From an uncultured Ilyobacter sp. (lineage in GTDB: Bacteria; Fusobacteriota; Fusobacteriia; Fusobacteriales; Fusobacteriaceae): DNA of 64,000 bases. The notes under the pieces were generated by a model. It was not told the origin of the DNA and did not search any database. It saw only the letters and a program-made list of their open reading frames with translations. Shown in pieces: positions 41,813 to 50,880 of this stretch. Every line of letters begins with the position of its first letter. The first letter of the stretch is position 1. The stretch covers positions 744,001 to 808,000 of the forward strand of contig NZ_OY764866.1 of the NCBI RefSeq assembly GCF_963668515.1, written 5' to 3'. A program made the position numbers and the translations under genes.

Positions 41813-43495
41813 ATGAATTTAGGGCACTTTCAACCAAAGCTCTTTAAAATTATGTTTAAAGAAGGATATTCAAAGGAGCAATTCTTAAAGGACATCAATG
41901 CCGGTGTAGTAGTGGGAATAATAGCACTTCCGCTGTCCATAGCTCTCGCCATAGCATCAGGTGTAAAACCAGAACAGGGCCTCTATACGGCAATTGTTGC
42001 AGGTTTTCTCATATCGTTTTTCAGCGGCAGCAGGGTTCAGATCGGCGGACCTACAGGAGCCTTTGTCGTAGTCCTATCTCAGATTGTAGCCCAGTACGGC
42101 TATGAAGGTCTTGCCGTTGCCGGGATGATGGCTGGAGTTATTCTTATTATCATGGGCTTTCTAGGCATGGGAACCATCATAAAATACATACCATACCCTG
42201 TCACAGTTGGATTCACCACAGGGATAGCCCTTGTTATTTTTTCTGGACAGATAAAGGATTTCCTAGGAATAAGAGCAGATGGTCTTCCAGGAGAGTTTCA
42301 TGAAAAAATTTATTTCTACATAAACAACCTTCACAATATAAATTACTCTGCTGCCGCAATAGGTCTTATTGCAATTTTTATAATTATCTTTTTCCCGAGG
42401 ATAAATAAAAAAATACCCGGTTCCCTGGTGGCTGTCATCATAACCACACTTTTAGTTAAATATATGAATATCCCTGTAGAAACCATCGGAAGTAATTTTG
42501 GAGAAGTCCCAAATACACTAAGATTCCCGTCAGTTCCATCTGTGGACCTTGCTACATTCAAAAACCTAATACAGCCGGCCATATCCATAGCAGTCCTTGC
42601 AGGGATAGAGTCACTTTTATCTGCCGTAGTTTCTGACGGTATGATCGGAGGAAAACATAATTCAAATATGGAACTAGTGGGTCAGGGGATAGCCAACATA
42701 GTTTCCCCAATATTCGGAGGAATCCCAGCAACCGGAGCAATAGCAAGAACTGCTACAAACATTAAAAACGGAGGAAGAACTCCTGTGGCAGGAATAGTTC
42801 ATGCAATAACCCTCATGCTCATAATGCTTTTTTTCGGTAAATTTTCTGCCATGATTCCTATGGCGACTCTTGCGGCTATTTTGATCGTCGTATCATACAA
42901 TATGAGTGAACTCGCTTATTTTATAAAACTATTTAAAAGTCCAAAAAGTGATGTATCGGTACTTATCACAACCTTTCTTCTAACGGTATTTATAGATCTG
43001 ACGGTGGCCATAGAGATAGGTATGGTTCTTTCTGCCTTCTTATTCATGAAGAGAATGGCAGATGTCACAGGAGGGAACTTTGTCACAGACGAGTTCATAG
43101 GAGAGGAAAATGACAGCTTATTTGATAGGAGTGAAATCCCTAAGGGTATAGAGGTTTATGAGATACAGGGAGCTTTTTTCTTTGGAGCTGCAGACAAGTT
43201 TACAGAAATACTCTCTGATATAAATTATGCTCCAGAGGTTTTAATCTTAAGAATGAGAGAGGTCAGTGTTATAGATGCCACAGGTTTGAGAGCCTTAGAA
43301 CATCTTGTAAAAAAATGCCAGCATCAGGATACAGTCTTAGTCTTATCAGGAGTAAAAATCAGACTCATAAGCTACTTAAAAAAGTCAGGAATTTCCGACC
43401 TTATCGGAGAGGAAAAAATATTTTCAGATTATGACATCTCCTTGGATTTTGCAAAAGATATGCTTAATAACCAGGTAAAGTTAAAACTTTCCTGA
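41813..43495 (+). CDS. SulP family anion transporter with STAS domain
   Basis: A 560-residue inner-membrane carrier. The transmembrane part (about 25-430) has the SulP signature ALPLSIALAIASGVKPEQGLYTAIVAG (read in pieces) and GGPTGAFVVV. The cytoplasmic STAS domain follows (about 455-560), with VSVIDATGLRALEHL as the anti-sigma-antagonist-like loop. Substrates in the family include sulphate, bicarbonate and dicarboxylates; none can be chosen here. TTG 41810 is in frame directly before ATG 41813; the ATG is preferred, with AGGAGA 9 bases upstream. Confidence 0.9.
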   Translation: MNLGHFQPKLFKIMFKEGYSKEQFLKDINAGVVVGIIALPLSIALAIASGVKPEQGLYTAIVAGFLISFFSGSRVQIGGPTGAFVVVLSQIVAQYGYEGLAVAGMMAGVILIIMGFLGMGTIIKYIPYPVTVGFTTGIALVIFSGQIKDFLGIRADGLPGEFHEKIYFYINNLHNINYSAAAIGLIAIFIIIFFPRINKKIPGSLVAVIITTLLVKYMNIPVETIGSNFGEVPNTLRFPSVPSVDLATFKNLIQPAISIAVLAGIESLLSAVVSDGMIGGKHNSNMELVGQGIANIVSPIFGGIPATGAIARTATNIKNGGRTPVAGIVHAITLMLIMLFFGKFSAMIPMATLAAILIVVSYNMSELAYFIKLFKSPKSDVSVLITTFLLTVFIDLTVAIEIGMVLSAFLFMKRMADVTGGNFVTDEFIGEENDSLFDRSEIPKGIEVYEIQGAFFFGAADKFTEILSDINYAPEVLILRMREVSVIDATGLRALEHLVKKCQHQDTVLVLSGVKIRLISYLKKSGISDLIGEEKIFSDYDISLDFAKDMLNNQVKLKLS

Positions 43496-43569
43496 AGCAT
43501 TACATTTTTGAAGTTTTTGTTGTAAAATATAAATAACAATAATCTTGAAAAATTTACGGAAAGGAAAGC

Positions 43570-45123
43570 ATGGAAAAGGGAATATTAAAAGAGCAAAATA
43601 AGATATTTAAAACCCTTGCCATTTTGGCAGTTGTAATCATTTTACTTACAAGATTTTTTATTATAAATCCGGCATTGATGGATTTTAGAGATGAACTTGA
43701 GAGTCGTGAGATGGCCCGTGTAGAATCTATTTTTTCAAAAGATCTAGACACCTTAAAACATAACCTTAGCACCCACTCTATTTGGCTTGATCTTCATAAG
43801 GCAGTGTCAGGTAAAGATATAAAATTTTTGAAAAATTATTTTGACCCAACCTATCTGACAATTTTTAAACTGGACTATATAGGTTTTTTCGATCTTTCAA
43901 AAGAAGAAATCTGGTCAGTTAAAAATTCAAGGCATTATTTTGAAACAGGGGAGTTCATAAATAATAAAGCAGACAGCTTAATCGACCTCCAATGGAATGA
44001 TAAATTTAAAAATTATAGAGATATCGACCTCATCAACTTCAACGGAAAAAGCTATGTCTACGGGGTTCATTTTATCCTAGGCAATGTAAAAAATGAAACC
44101 CCTGCAGGGTATCTCTTTTTTCTCAGAGAGATAGACAGCAAGTATATAGACCAATTATCAGAGGGGACTGGATTTAATTTCAGTTTTGTCCCATCAAAAG
44201 ATATTAAAAACCCTCCGCCACCAAGAAAATTTGGTTTTAGACCTCGTCCTGAACTCGGGAGAACACTGCTTATCCCTTTTTACGGACATGACGGCAATAT
44301 GAATTTTGCAGTAGATTTAAAATTAAATGATCCAGTGCCAGATAATAAAACTCTTATGCATCTTACGGAGGTTATACTTGTCGTCGTCATAATTTTGATA
44401 GTGTTCTTTACAAATCTCAGAATAAGATCCATAACCAGACCGATTATAAAGCTCCATAAGCATATGGAAAATATCAACGACTTCTCCATTCTAGAACCTC
44501 TAGATCACAGGGAGAAAAAAAATGAGATAGATACAGTAATTCATTCCTTCAATAAAATGATTCTTATGCTCGAAAAAAGAGATATAGAGTTAAAAAATCA
44601 AAATTGTGTCCTTGCAGACATGGTATATATCGACACCCTCACCGGAGTCGGATCAAGAAGACTTCTCCAGGATAAGATACCAGAAGACTTTAGAGATGCC
44701 GCAGAAAAAGGTGAACTTATATCCATTGCGATGATAGACGTAGATCATTTCAAGCTGTACAATGACACCTACGGCCATATACAGGGAGATACTGTCCTTA
44801 TGAAAATAGGAGAGATGCTAAAATCAACATTTTATGATTCAGATTTCATAATGAGGTATGGAGGAGAGGAGTTTATGGTGTTCTCAAGGGGAGAGGCGGC
44901 CGAGGAGATAAGCAGGCTTATCAACGACTTTGTAACAAATCTCAGAAATGAAAAAATTGAGCATTCAAAGGGGATAGGTGGCATCGTCACTGCTAGTGTA
45001 GGTATATGCAGTGGAATACCGGCTATAAACGATGACCTGGAGGAGTGTATAAAATTTGCAGATCTGAAACTTTATAAAGCCAAGGAATCAGGTCGAAATA
45101 GGATAATATCTTATAAAAAATGA
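43570..45123 (+). CDS. Diguanylate cyclase with CHASE4 sensor
   Basis: A 517-residue membrane signalling protein. TM1 lies at about 15-33, a CHASE4-type periplasmic domain at about 45-250 (LSTHSIWLDLHKAV, YFDPTYLTIFKLDYIGFFD), TM2 at about 262-282, then HAMP and GGDEF. The catalytic domain has DVDHFKLYNDTYGHIQGD and RYGGEEF (around residue 431), so activity is likely. The inhibitory RxxD is missing: the equivalent place reads YDSD. It follows the SulP gene by 74 bases. Confidence 0.9.
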   Translation: MEKGILKEQNKIFKTLAILAVVIILLTRFFIINPALMDFRDELESREMARVESIFSKDLDTLKHNLSTHSIWLDLHKAVSGKDIKFLKNYFDPTYLTIFKLDYIGFFDLSKEEIWSVKNSRHYFETGEFINNKADSLIDLQWNDKFKNYRDIDLINFNGKSYVYGVHFILGNVKNETPAGYLFFLREIDSKYIDQLSEGTGFNFSFVPSKDIKNPPPPRKFGFRPRPELGRTLLIPFYGHDGNMNFAVDLKLNDPVPDNKTLMHLTEVILVVVIILIVFFTNLRIRSITRPIIKLHKHMENINDFSILEPLDHREKKNEIDTVIHSFNKMILMLEKRDIELKNQNCVLADMVYIDTLTGVGSRRLLQDKIPEDFRDAAEKGELISIAMIDVDHFKLYNDTYGHIQGDTVLMKIGEMLKSTFYDSDFIMRYGGEEFMVFSRGEAAEEISRLINDFVTNLRNEKIEHSKGIGGIVTASVGICSGIPAINDDLEECIKFADLKLYKAKESGRNRIISYKK

Positions 45124-45126
45124 TAA

Positions 45127-45164
45127 AAAAACAGGAGAAAGTCTAAAAGCTTTCTCCTGTTTTT
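45127..45164. terminator. Bidirectional terminator
   Basis: A 15-bp perfect stem (45127-45141 with 45150-45164) serves the rightward cyclase gene and the leftward trmN6 gene that meet here. Confidence 0.88.
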
Positions 45165-45902
45165 TTATTTAAACATCTCCAAAACCTCAGGGGAGTAAGA
45201 TCCGTCTTCAGTGTGGGTGTATAGAGGCGGAAGAATCGCTATCCCCTCTTTTCCATATTTGATTCCCTCAAGTAGGATTGTTTTTGCTGGTTTTCCAAAT
45301 TTTGAATGACAGAACTGAAGTCTTTTTGGGGAGATATCATGTTTTCTCATAAGGTCCAATATTTCAAGCATCCTGTCTGGTCTGTGGACCAAGGCAAAAT
45401 ACCCTCTGTCTTTTAGTAATCCCGATGCAGTTGATATGATATCTTCTAGATTGGCAGTTATCTCATGTCTGGCATAGGTAAGCTGATGCAAATCATTTAA
45501 AAGTTCCGTGTTTCCATTAAACTTAAAAAACGGTGGGTTGCTTATAACCGCATCCTGACTTCCACTCCTAAAATGGTTTTTCCAGTTCTTCAAATCATCT
45601 TGTATGATATCCACTTGGTTTTCTAGGTTATTTAGTTTAATATTTCTTCTGGCTAGGTCAGCAGAGACTTCCTGTATCTCAATCCCTGTTATATAAGCCT
45701 TTGATCGACTAGAAAGCAGCATTGGTATGGACCCATTGCCGGTTCCAAGGTCCAGTATTTTCTTCACTCCACGGTTTATTGTAAGAAATTCAGAAACAAG
45801 CACCGAATCCAGTGAAAAATTAAAATAGTCCGCTCTTTGGATTATCTTCATTTCAGGCTTATTCAAAAAATCAATTATTACCTCTTTTTCATGTTTTAGC
45901 AA
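45165..45902 (-). CDS. trmN6: tRNA1(Val) adenine-37 N6-methyltransferase-like
   Basis: A 245-residue SAM-dependent N6-adenine methyltransferase of the YfiC/TrmN6 group. ILDLGTGNGSIPMLL is the SAM-binding motif and ISNPPFF the NPPF catalytic motif for exocyclic amines. TTG 45902 is the start, with AGGAGG just upstream and the typical IIQRADYFNFSLDSVLVSEF opening. The target in this organism is inferred from the family; other structured RNAs are possible. Confidence 0.88.
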   Translation of the reverse strand: MLKHEKEVIIDFLNKPEMKIIQRADYFNFSLDSVLVSEFLTINRGVKKILDLGTGNGSIPMLLSSRSKAYITGIEIQEVSADLARRNIKLNNLENQVDIIQDDLKNWKNHFRSGSQDAVISNPPFFKFNGNTELLNDLHQLTYARHEITANLEDIISTASGLLKDRGYFALVHRPDRMLEILDLMRKHDISPKRLQFCHSKFGKPAKTILLEGIKYGKEGIAILPPLYTHTEDGSYSPEVLEMFK

Positions 45903-46142
45903 AATATCCTCCTAATATAAATGACAGTCAAAAGAAATCTAGTTGCTCTTGTCCTTATACTTTTTATGAAATTCATCATTTATTATATCAAAATTATCAA
46001 ATTATTAAAAGTCAGTGTAAAAACTAAATTTTTCATGATATTTCCTAACAAAAATATATTTTTACCTTCCAAGAGTTGAAAAACAGAAAAAAATGTAATA
46101 ATATCATACAAACAATGTCATGTGGAAGGGAGGGGGGGAGAT

Positions 46143-47291
46143 TTGAAAAAAATAAACTTTAGTATAAAAATTATTTTCTTATTCATTATGATTTTTTTTA
46201 AAGCCTTCTCCCTTTTAGAGGACTCACTGAGCCCAGAAGATACAGCATATATCCAGCGAAGCTCAAAGGGAAAAAGTTATAATGATGTATATAACGAAGA
46301 GCCTATAAAAACTTTTAGTGAAAAAACAGGCATGAAAACTATCGTAGTCAAAGAAAACCTTGATAAGATAAAAAATATAAAGGATATCGATGCAATACTA
46401 GATAACACCCAGGAGAACAATGAAGAGCCACCTTACAGACAGTGGATGATAATCTTTGGAGTAGTCTTGCTGATACTAGTGCCTTACCTCATGATTCTAA
46501 AAAATGAAATTAATAAAAGAAAAAAAGCAGAAATAAAGCTGCTAGAAACAAAAAGAGAACTAGAAAATGCCTTGAATATAAAAACCGCCTTCTTAGCAAA
46601 TGTAAGCCACGAGTTAAAAACCCCTTTGACTGCAGTAATGGGATTCACAAAACTCCTAATGAAAAGAGAGGAGAATCCCAAAAAGCAACAACTTCTTGAA
46701 AATATTCAGGTGGCTGGAAATACCCTTGTTACTTTTATAGACAATATCCTAGACCTATCTAAACTAGAGGCTGGAAAAGTGGAACTCAAATATATAAGAA
46801 TCAACTTGAGAAATATGGTAGATAACATTGAAAGAATATGTAATGGTCTAAATAAAGGACGTAACGTCTTTTTTATCATGAACGTAACAGAAAAGGTTCC
46901 AAAATATTTTATGGGTGATGAAGTTAGACTCACAGAGGTAATTTTAAATCTTGTCAATAACGCTTTTAAATTTACCAAAGCTGGAAAGGTTGAAGTAAAA
47001 TTTGATAGTTATGATGAGAAGCTCTTTATAAGTATAACGGATACGGGAATGGGAATCCCCAGGGACAAACTAAGCTCTATCTTTGAAAGGTATCATCAAC
47101 TGGACCTTAATGAGAATATAGAGAAAAAAGGCTTCGGACTAGGCCTCACAATCGTAAAAGAGATAGTGGATATGATGGAGGGCGAAATAGAGGTAAAAAG
47201 TGAGTACAAAGAGGGGACAACTTTTAAAATAACCATCCCTATTAAGAAAAAACTTCAATTGGTAGGAAGTATTCGTGGAAAATCAAATTAA
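46143..47291 (+). CDS. Orphan sensor histidine kinase with a reduced sensor domain
   Basis: A 382-residue membrane kinase. TM1 is at about 10-27 and TM2 at about 101-118. HisKA has the phospho-acceptor His156 in NVSHELKTPLT. The ATPase domain has the N box NLVNNAFKF, DTGMGIP and GFGLGLTIVKEIV. The roughly 70-residue periplasmic segment begins LSPEDTAYIQ, as do kinases with solute-binding sensors, but is far too short for one. The frame is open from GTG 46122; TTG 46143 is preferred because the purine-rich GGGAGGGGGGAG lies just before it. No response regulator gene is adjacent. Confidence 0.87.
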   Translation: MKKINFSIKIIFLFIMIFFKAFSLLEDSLSPEDTAYIQRSSKGKSYNDVYNEEPIKTFSEKTGMKTIVVKENLDKIKNIKDIDAILDNTQENNEEPPYRQWMIIFGVVLLILVPYLMILKNEINKRKKAEIKLLETKRELENALNIKTAFLANVSHELKTPLTAVMGFTKLLMKREENPKKQQLLENIQVAGNTLVTFIDNILDLSKLEAGKVELKYIRINLRNMVDNIERICNGLNKGRNVFFIMNVTEKVPKYFMGDEVRLTEVILNLVNNAFKFTKAGKVEVKFDSYDEKLFISITDTGMGIPRDKLSSIFERYHQLDLNENIEKKGFGLGLTIVKEIVDMMEGEIEVKSEYKEGTTFKITIPIKKKLQLVGSIRGKSN

Positions 47292-47338
47292 ACTTTTAGG
47301 TGCAATGTTCCCTTGTGGATCTATTTATCTCTATGATC

Positions 47339-47367
47339 TTGCTTTTTCAGATTTTAAGAGATATAAT
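47339..47367 (+). promoter_or_regulatory. Promoter of the hibernation factor gene
   Basis: TTGCTT (47339-47344) and TATAAT (47362-47367) are 17 bases apart, about 41 bases before the hpf start. Confidence 0.55.
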
Positions 47368-47408
47368 CTTACTACAAGAAAATTTTACTACAGAAGGGAA
47401 GTGATTTT

Positions 47409-47717
47409 ATGAAAATTATCATAAGAGGAATACACCTGGAAGTAACAGATGCTATCAAAAATTTTACTGAGGAAAAAGTGCAAAAACTGGAAAAATATTT
47501 TGACCATATTGATGAAGTCGAAGTAGTTCTTTCTGGACATATGCACAAGGAATTTGAGGCTGAAGCTATTGCGAAAGTAAAAAGTCACAGCTATATAGTA
47601 AAAGCAAAGGACAAAGACCTTTATAACGCTATAAGTGAATCTAAGAGTAAGTTAAAAGATATCTTAGTAAATGAAAAACATAAAATAATTGATTCTAAAA
47701 GAACATCTTTAGCATAG
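47409..47717 (+). CDS. hpf: Ribosome hibernation promoting factor, short form
   Basis: A 102-residue protein of the RaiA/HPF family: MKIIIRGIHLEVTDAIKNFTEEKV is the typical opening (read in pieces), with beta-alpha-beta-beta-beta-alpha spacing and a basic second helix (AISESKSKLKDIL). It binds the 30S decoding centre in resting cells. The length is that of the short proteobacterial type; the dimerising C-terminal domain of long HPF is absent. A GGGAAGTG site precedes ATG 47409. Confidence 0.9.
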   Translation: MKIIIRGIHLEVTDAIKNFTEEKVQKLEKYFDHIDEVEVVLSGHMHKEFEAEAIAKVKSHSYIVKAKDKDLYNAISESKSKLKDILVNEKHKIIDSKRTSLA

Positions 47718-47738
47718 AGCCGTTATACGGCTCTTTTT
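47716..47738 (+). terminator. Terminator of hpf
   Basis: A 7-bp stem (47716-47722 with 47728-47734) followed by T residues; it begins inside the hpf stop codon. Confidence 0.75.
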
Positions 47739-47765
47739 ATTTCTAAATTTACAGATAAATATATG

Positions 47766-48404
47766 TCATAAATAAAGATATATACAAAAAAAATGAGTTA
47801 TACTTCCTCCTAAAACGAAAAAATGCCAGACTCCATGGTGATATTTAAACAAGGGAAGGGCAAAAAATATTATACCCAGAGTATAGAGGATGCCTCCTAT
47901 GAGAAGAAGTAAGAATCCACCATAGGCTATAGAGGCTAATAGTGTTTGAATAACAAAAATTATAGACCAACCCATAGCGGCATATACAGCAGTTGCTGCA
48001 GCAACCCACTTGTCTATCCAGATGGACTTGAATACGATACCGATAAGAGCAAGTCCCCATTGAAACCCAAAGAGAATCCACCCTACCTTTCCCTTCAAGA
48101 TGGTAAAACAAAAGGGAGTATAGGTACCGGCTATCAAAATATAAATGGAGCAGTGGTCAAGACGTTCGAAAACCCTCTTTGCCCTACCTGGTTTAAGAGA
48201 GTGATATAAAGTAGACATAGTATACATAATAAAAAGTGAAATCCCAAAAATAACAAATCCAACTGCACTTAGACTGCTGTTAGCCTTTACTCCCTTGACA
48301 GATAAAAAAACTAAAGCTGCTATGGAAAGGGGTATCCCTAATCCGTGGGATAAGGCGTTAGCTATCTCTTCTTCTCTGGAAAATTTATTTATAATCTTAA
48401 TAAT
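47766..48404 (-). CDS. Haemolysin III / PAQR-family membrane protein, non-AUG start
   Basis: About 212 residues and seven hydrophobic spans match the HlyIII family. Conserved features are EEEIANALSHGLG at the N-terminus, STLYHSL, and GVWHFFVLGGSITHFF near the end, which hold the metal-binding histidines. The first ordinary start is ATG 48227, which would remove the first two spans. The frame remains open and well conserved upstream to a stop near 48416, but has no ATG, GTG or TTG. ATT at 48404 (GGGG five bases upstream) or a nearby ATT/ATA may start it. TATAAT on the minus strand lies at 48434-48439. A start-codon mutation is the alternative. Confidence 0.75.
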   Translation of the reverse strand: MIKIINKFSREEEIANALSHGLGIPLSIAALVFLSVKGVKANSSLSAVGFVIFGISLFIMYTMSTLYHSLKPGRAKRVFERLDHCSIYILIAGTYTPFCFTILKGKVGWILFGFQWGLALIGIVFKSIWIDKWVAAATAVYAAMGWSIIFVIQTLLASIAYGGFLLLLIGGILYTLGIIFFALPLFKYHHGVWHFFVLGGSITHFFCIYLYL

Positions 48405-48547
48405 TATAACCCCATTTCAAAATAATATAGTTAATTATAACACCGTAAAAGATTGAAATAAAGGCAATTCTAGAAAATCTTTTATTATAACGATATGATT
48501 TTCATGGTATAATGGCAGAAGAATTTTTAACAGAAAGGACTAATAAT

Positions 48548-48937
48548 ATGAATATATGCCCCTGCGAAAGCGGTAAAAAATATGAAGATTGCTGCAAAAA
48601 ATATATAAAAGGAACTCTTTTGCCTCCTACGGCTGAGCTCCTTATGAGATCGAGATACACTGCATATGCAATCGGCGAGATCGATTATATATTAGAAACC
48701 CATGATCCAGCCACAGTATCAGATGTTAGTAGAGATACAATAGTCACTTGGTCAGAGTCTTCTAAATGGGAAGGTCTTGAAATAGTAAAAACAAAAGCCG
48801 GAAAGGTAAGAGATAAAAAAGGTATAGTGGAATTCAAGGCTTCTTATATAGCTGACGGTGAAAGACATATCCACCATGAAAAAAGCCTCTTTATAAAAAT
48901 AAAGGGCAAATGGTATTATCACGGGTGGGCAGAATAA
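48548..48937 (+). CDS. YchJ-like protein with SEC-C zinc motif
   Basis: A 129-residue protein. CPCESGKKYEDCCKKY (residues 4-19) is a SEC-C zinc-binding motif, and the rest (LMRSRYTAYAIGEIDYILETHDP, WEGLEIV, FKASYI, HEKSLFIK, KWYYHGW, in pieces) matches the YchJ/UPF0225 NTF2-like domain. ATG 48548 with AAAGGA before it is preferred over an upstream in-frame ATG at 48512, which overlaps the TATAAT at 48508-48513. Function is not established. Confidence 0.85.
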   Translation: MNICPCESGKKYEDCCKKYIKGTLLPPTAELLMRSRYTAYAIGEIDYILETHDPATVSDVSRDTIVTWSESSKWEGLEIVKTKAGKVRDKKGIVEFKASYIADGERHIHHEKSLFIKIKGKWYYHGWAE

Positions 48938-48967
48938 TTTCAATCTAAATTTCTAACAATGGAGGTC

Positions 48968-49756
48968 TTAAGCTGCTTCTATCTTTTTCAATACATAATC
49001 CTCTATAAATTTTGCCACCCCATCCTTTTCATTTGTGTCTGCAATATACCTTGACACATTTTTGATCTCTTCAATGGCATTTCCCATTGCCACTCCATAA
49101 CCAGACCAGCTTAGTACCTCTAGGTCATTGAAATCGTCTCCAAAAGATACAAGTTCTTCAAGGTTTAATTTTTCTGTTTCTAGTACTTTATTCACCCCGT
49201 AAAGTTTGTTGGTGTCAGCGTGAACAAGCTGAGCAAATTCCATGTTGTCTGTAAAAATCAGTCTACATGATTCTGGAATAAGCATATTTAAGATGTTTAA
49301 ATCAAAATAGTCCAAATCTTTAGTCTTCAAAAGTATTTTCGGTGAGTCTAGGACATTTTCCTTGGAGAACTCATGATAATTGCAAAGCATCTGTTTATTA
49401 TACTCTCTGTCTTTGCATTTAGTGAGGCTCCTGTTATATTGTTCTACTATAAAAAACATGTCATTAAAAACAGTTTCTATCATTTGAATAATATCCCATA
49501 CTGTGTTTTTGTCTATTAAATTTTCATGCATAAGCTTTTTGTTTTTATATACCATTGCTCCATTTGATGAGATGACTATATCCTCATGGAAAACTTCTGG
49601 GAGAACGCTATATATAAACTGAGTAGGACGACCGCTGTTGAAAACAATTACTTTCCCTTCTTCTTTACATCTCAAAAGTACCTCCAAGGTTCTTTCAGAT
49701 ATTTTTTTATCATCTGTCAAAAGAGTCCCGTCAAGATCAAAAGACAATATTTTCAT
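48968..49756 (-). CDS. Cof-type HAD-IIB phosphatase
   Basis: A 262-residue haloacid-dehalogenase-fold hydrolase. Motif I is SFDLDGTLLTDDKKI with the nucleophile Asp, motif II is VFNSGRPTQF, and motif III/IV is VSFGDDFNDLEVLSW followed by GVAMGNAIEEIK. The cap lies between, as in the Cof/YidA group that dephosphorylates sugar phosphates and cofactors such as FMN or PLP precursors. The substrate is unknown. GGGGGTAA precedes ATG 49756. Confidence 0.9.
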   Translation of the reverse strand: MKILSFDLDGTLLTDDKKISERTLEVLLRCKEEGKVIVFNSGRPTQFIYSVLPEVFHEDIVISSNGAMVYKNKKLMHENLIDKNTVWDIIQMIETVFNDMFFIVEQYNRSLTKCKDREYNKQMLCNYHEFSKENVLDSPKILLKTKDLDYFDLNILNMLIPESCRLIFTDNMEFAQLVHADTNKLYGVNKVLETEKLNLEELVSFGDDFNDLEVLSWSGYGVAMGNAIEEIKNVSRYIADTNEKDGVAKFIEDYVLKKIEAA

Positions 49757-49949
49757 AAAAATTACCCCCTTTTTTAATTTTCTATTTTATACCATTTTTA
49801 TGTATAGCCAATATGTATATACTGTAGTAAGTTTGTAAATGCCACTTTTACTAATGGCATCAAATAAATTTAAAGGGTTTTTGTAAAAAAAACCTAATTA
49901 TTTAATTAGAAGAGAATTACAGAAACAATTTAAACATCAGGAGATGACT

Positions 49950-50390
49950 ATGAAAAAATACTTTTTTATATTTTTAACTATTCTTATCATGATTATTATT
50001 TTTAAATTTTCCAGCGAAGATGGAGCTACTTCCTCTAGACGATCTGAGATGGTAATTCAATTCATGCAAAAAATATTTACAAAAAACATCAATAAAGAAA
50101 CCTCTTCTCATATAGTCAGAAATTTTGCTCACTTTATATTGTATTTTTTACTGGGAATTTCACTCCAGTTTTCCTTTGATGACAGTTCTAAGGCTCTAGG
50201 CACTCAGCTCAAGGTTCTGGTTATCGTTTTCTTCTATGCCTGTTCTGACGAACTTCACCAGAGTTTCGTTCCAGGTAGGAGCTTAGAATTTAAAGATGTG
50301 TTAATAGACAGTACCGGTGGAACAGCATCAATTATTATATTGGCATTTTTTAGAAAAATATTTAAAACTGTCAGCTTAGAGATATCATAG
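49950..50390 (+). CDS. VanZ-like membrane protein
   Basis: A 146-residue protein with about four hydrophobic spans. NFAHFILYFLLGISL and DELHQSFVPGRSLEFKDVLIDSTGG (in pieces) are VanZ-family blocks. The FKFSSEDG stretch near the start also fits. AGGAG is well spaced for ATG 49950; an in-frame ATG at 49944 overlaps it. VanZ proteins give mild teicoplanin tolerance in enterococci, but most homologues, including this one, have no known role. Confidence 0.85.
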   Translation: MKKYFFIFLTILIMIIIFKFSSEDGATSSRRSEMVIQFMQKIFTKNINKETSSHIVRNFAHFILYFLLGISLQFSFDDSSKALGTQLKVLVIVFFYACSDELHQSFVPGRSLEFKDVLIDSTGGTASIIILAFFRKIFKTVSLEIS

Positions 50391-50411
50391 AATTTTAAAA
50401 GGAGGGTAAAA

Positions 50412-50861
50412 ATGATTGTGTACCTGGCCAGGCACGGAGAGGCAGTCTCAGTAGAAAAAAATCCCGAGAGACCTCTTTCCCAAGAGGGTAAAAATGAAGT
50501 GGAAAAAATGGCCTCTTTACTTGAAACCATGGGATTAAAAGTAAATAAAGTAATTCACAGCGGGAAGAAACGGGCTGAAGAATCGGCTGAAATTTTTTCT
50601 AAAAAACTCTGTGACGGTAATACATCAGTATCTAAAGGACTAAACCCCAACGACAATGTAAAAGAATTTTGGAAAAAATCAAAAGATGAAGATAGTACAA
50701 TGTATGTAGGACACTTGCCCTTCATGGAAAAACTTGCATCATTTATACTAACCGACGATGAATATGGGGTTCTGATTAAGATAAAAACAGGTGGGGTGCT
50801 ATGCCTAGAGAAATCAGAGGAGAGATGGTACATTAAATGGTTGATCTCTGCAGAATTATAA
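50412..50861 (+). CDS. SixA-like histidine phosphatase
   Basis: A 149-residue member of the histidine-phosphatase (RHG) family. LARHGEAVSVEKNPERPLSQEGK carries the catalytic RHG and the SixA-type spacing; SGKKRAEESAEIF and VGHLPFMEKLASFI carry the second Arg and His. SixA acts on phosphohistidine of histidine-containing phosphotransfer proteins; a link to the orphan kinase at 46 kb is possible but unsupported. GGAGGG precedes ATG 50412. Confidence 0.87.
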   Translation: MIVYLARHGEAVSVEKNPERPLSQEGKNEVEKMASLLETMGLKVNKVIHSGKKRAEESAEIFSKKLCDGNTSVSKGLNPNDNVKEFWKKSKDEDSTMYVGHLPFMEKLASFILTDDEYGVLIKIKTGGVLCLEKSEERWYIKWLISAEL

Positions 50862-50880
50862 TATAAAAAGGAGTAAAATT

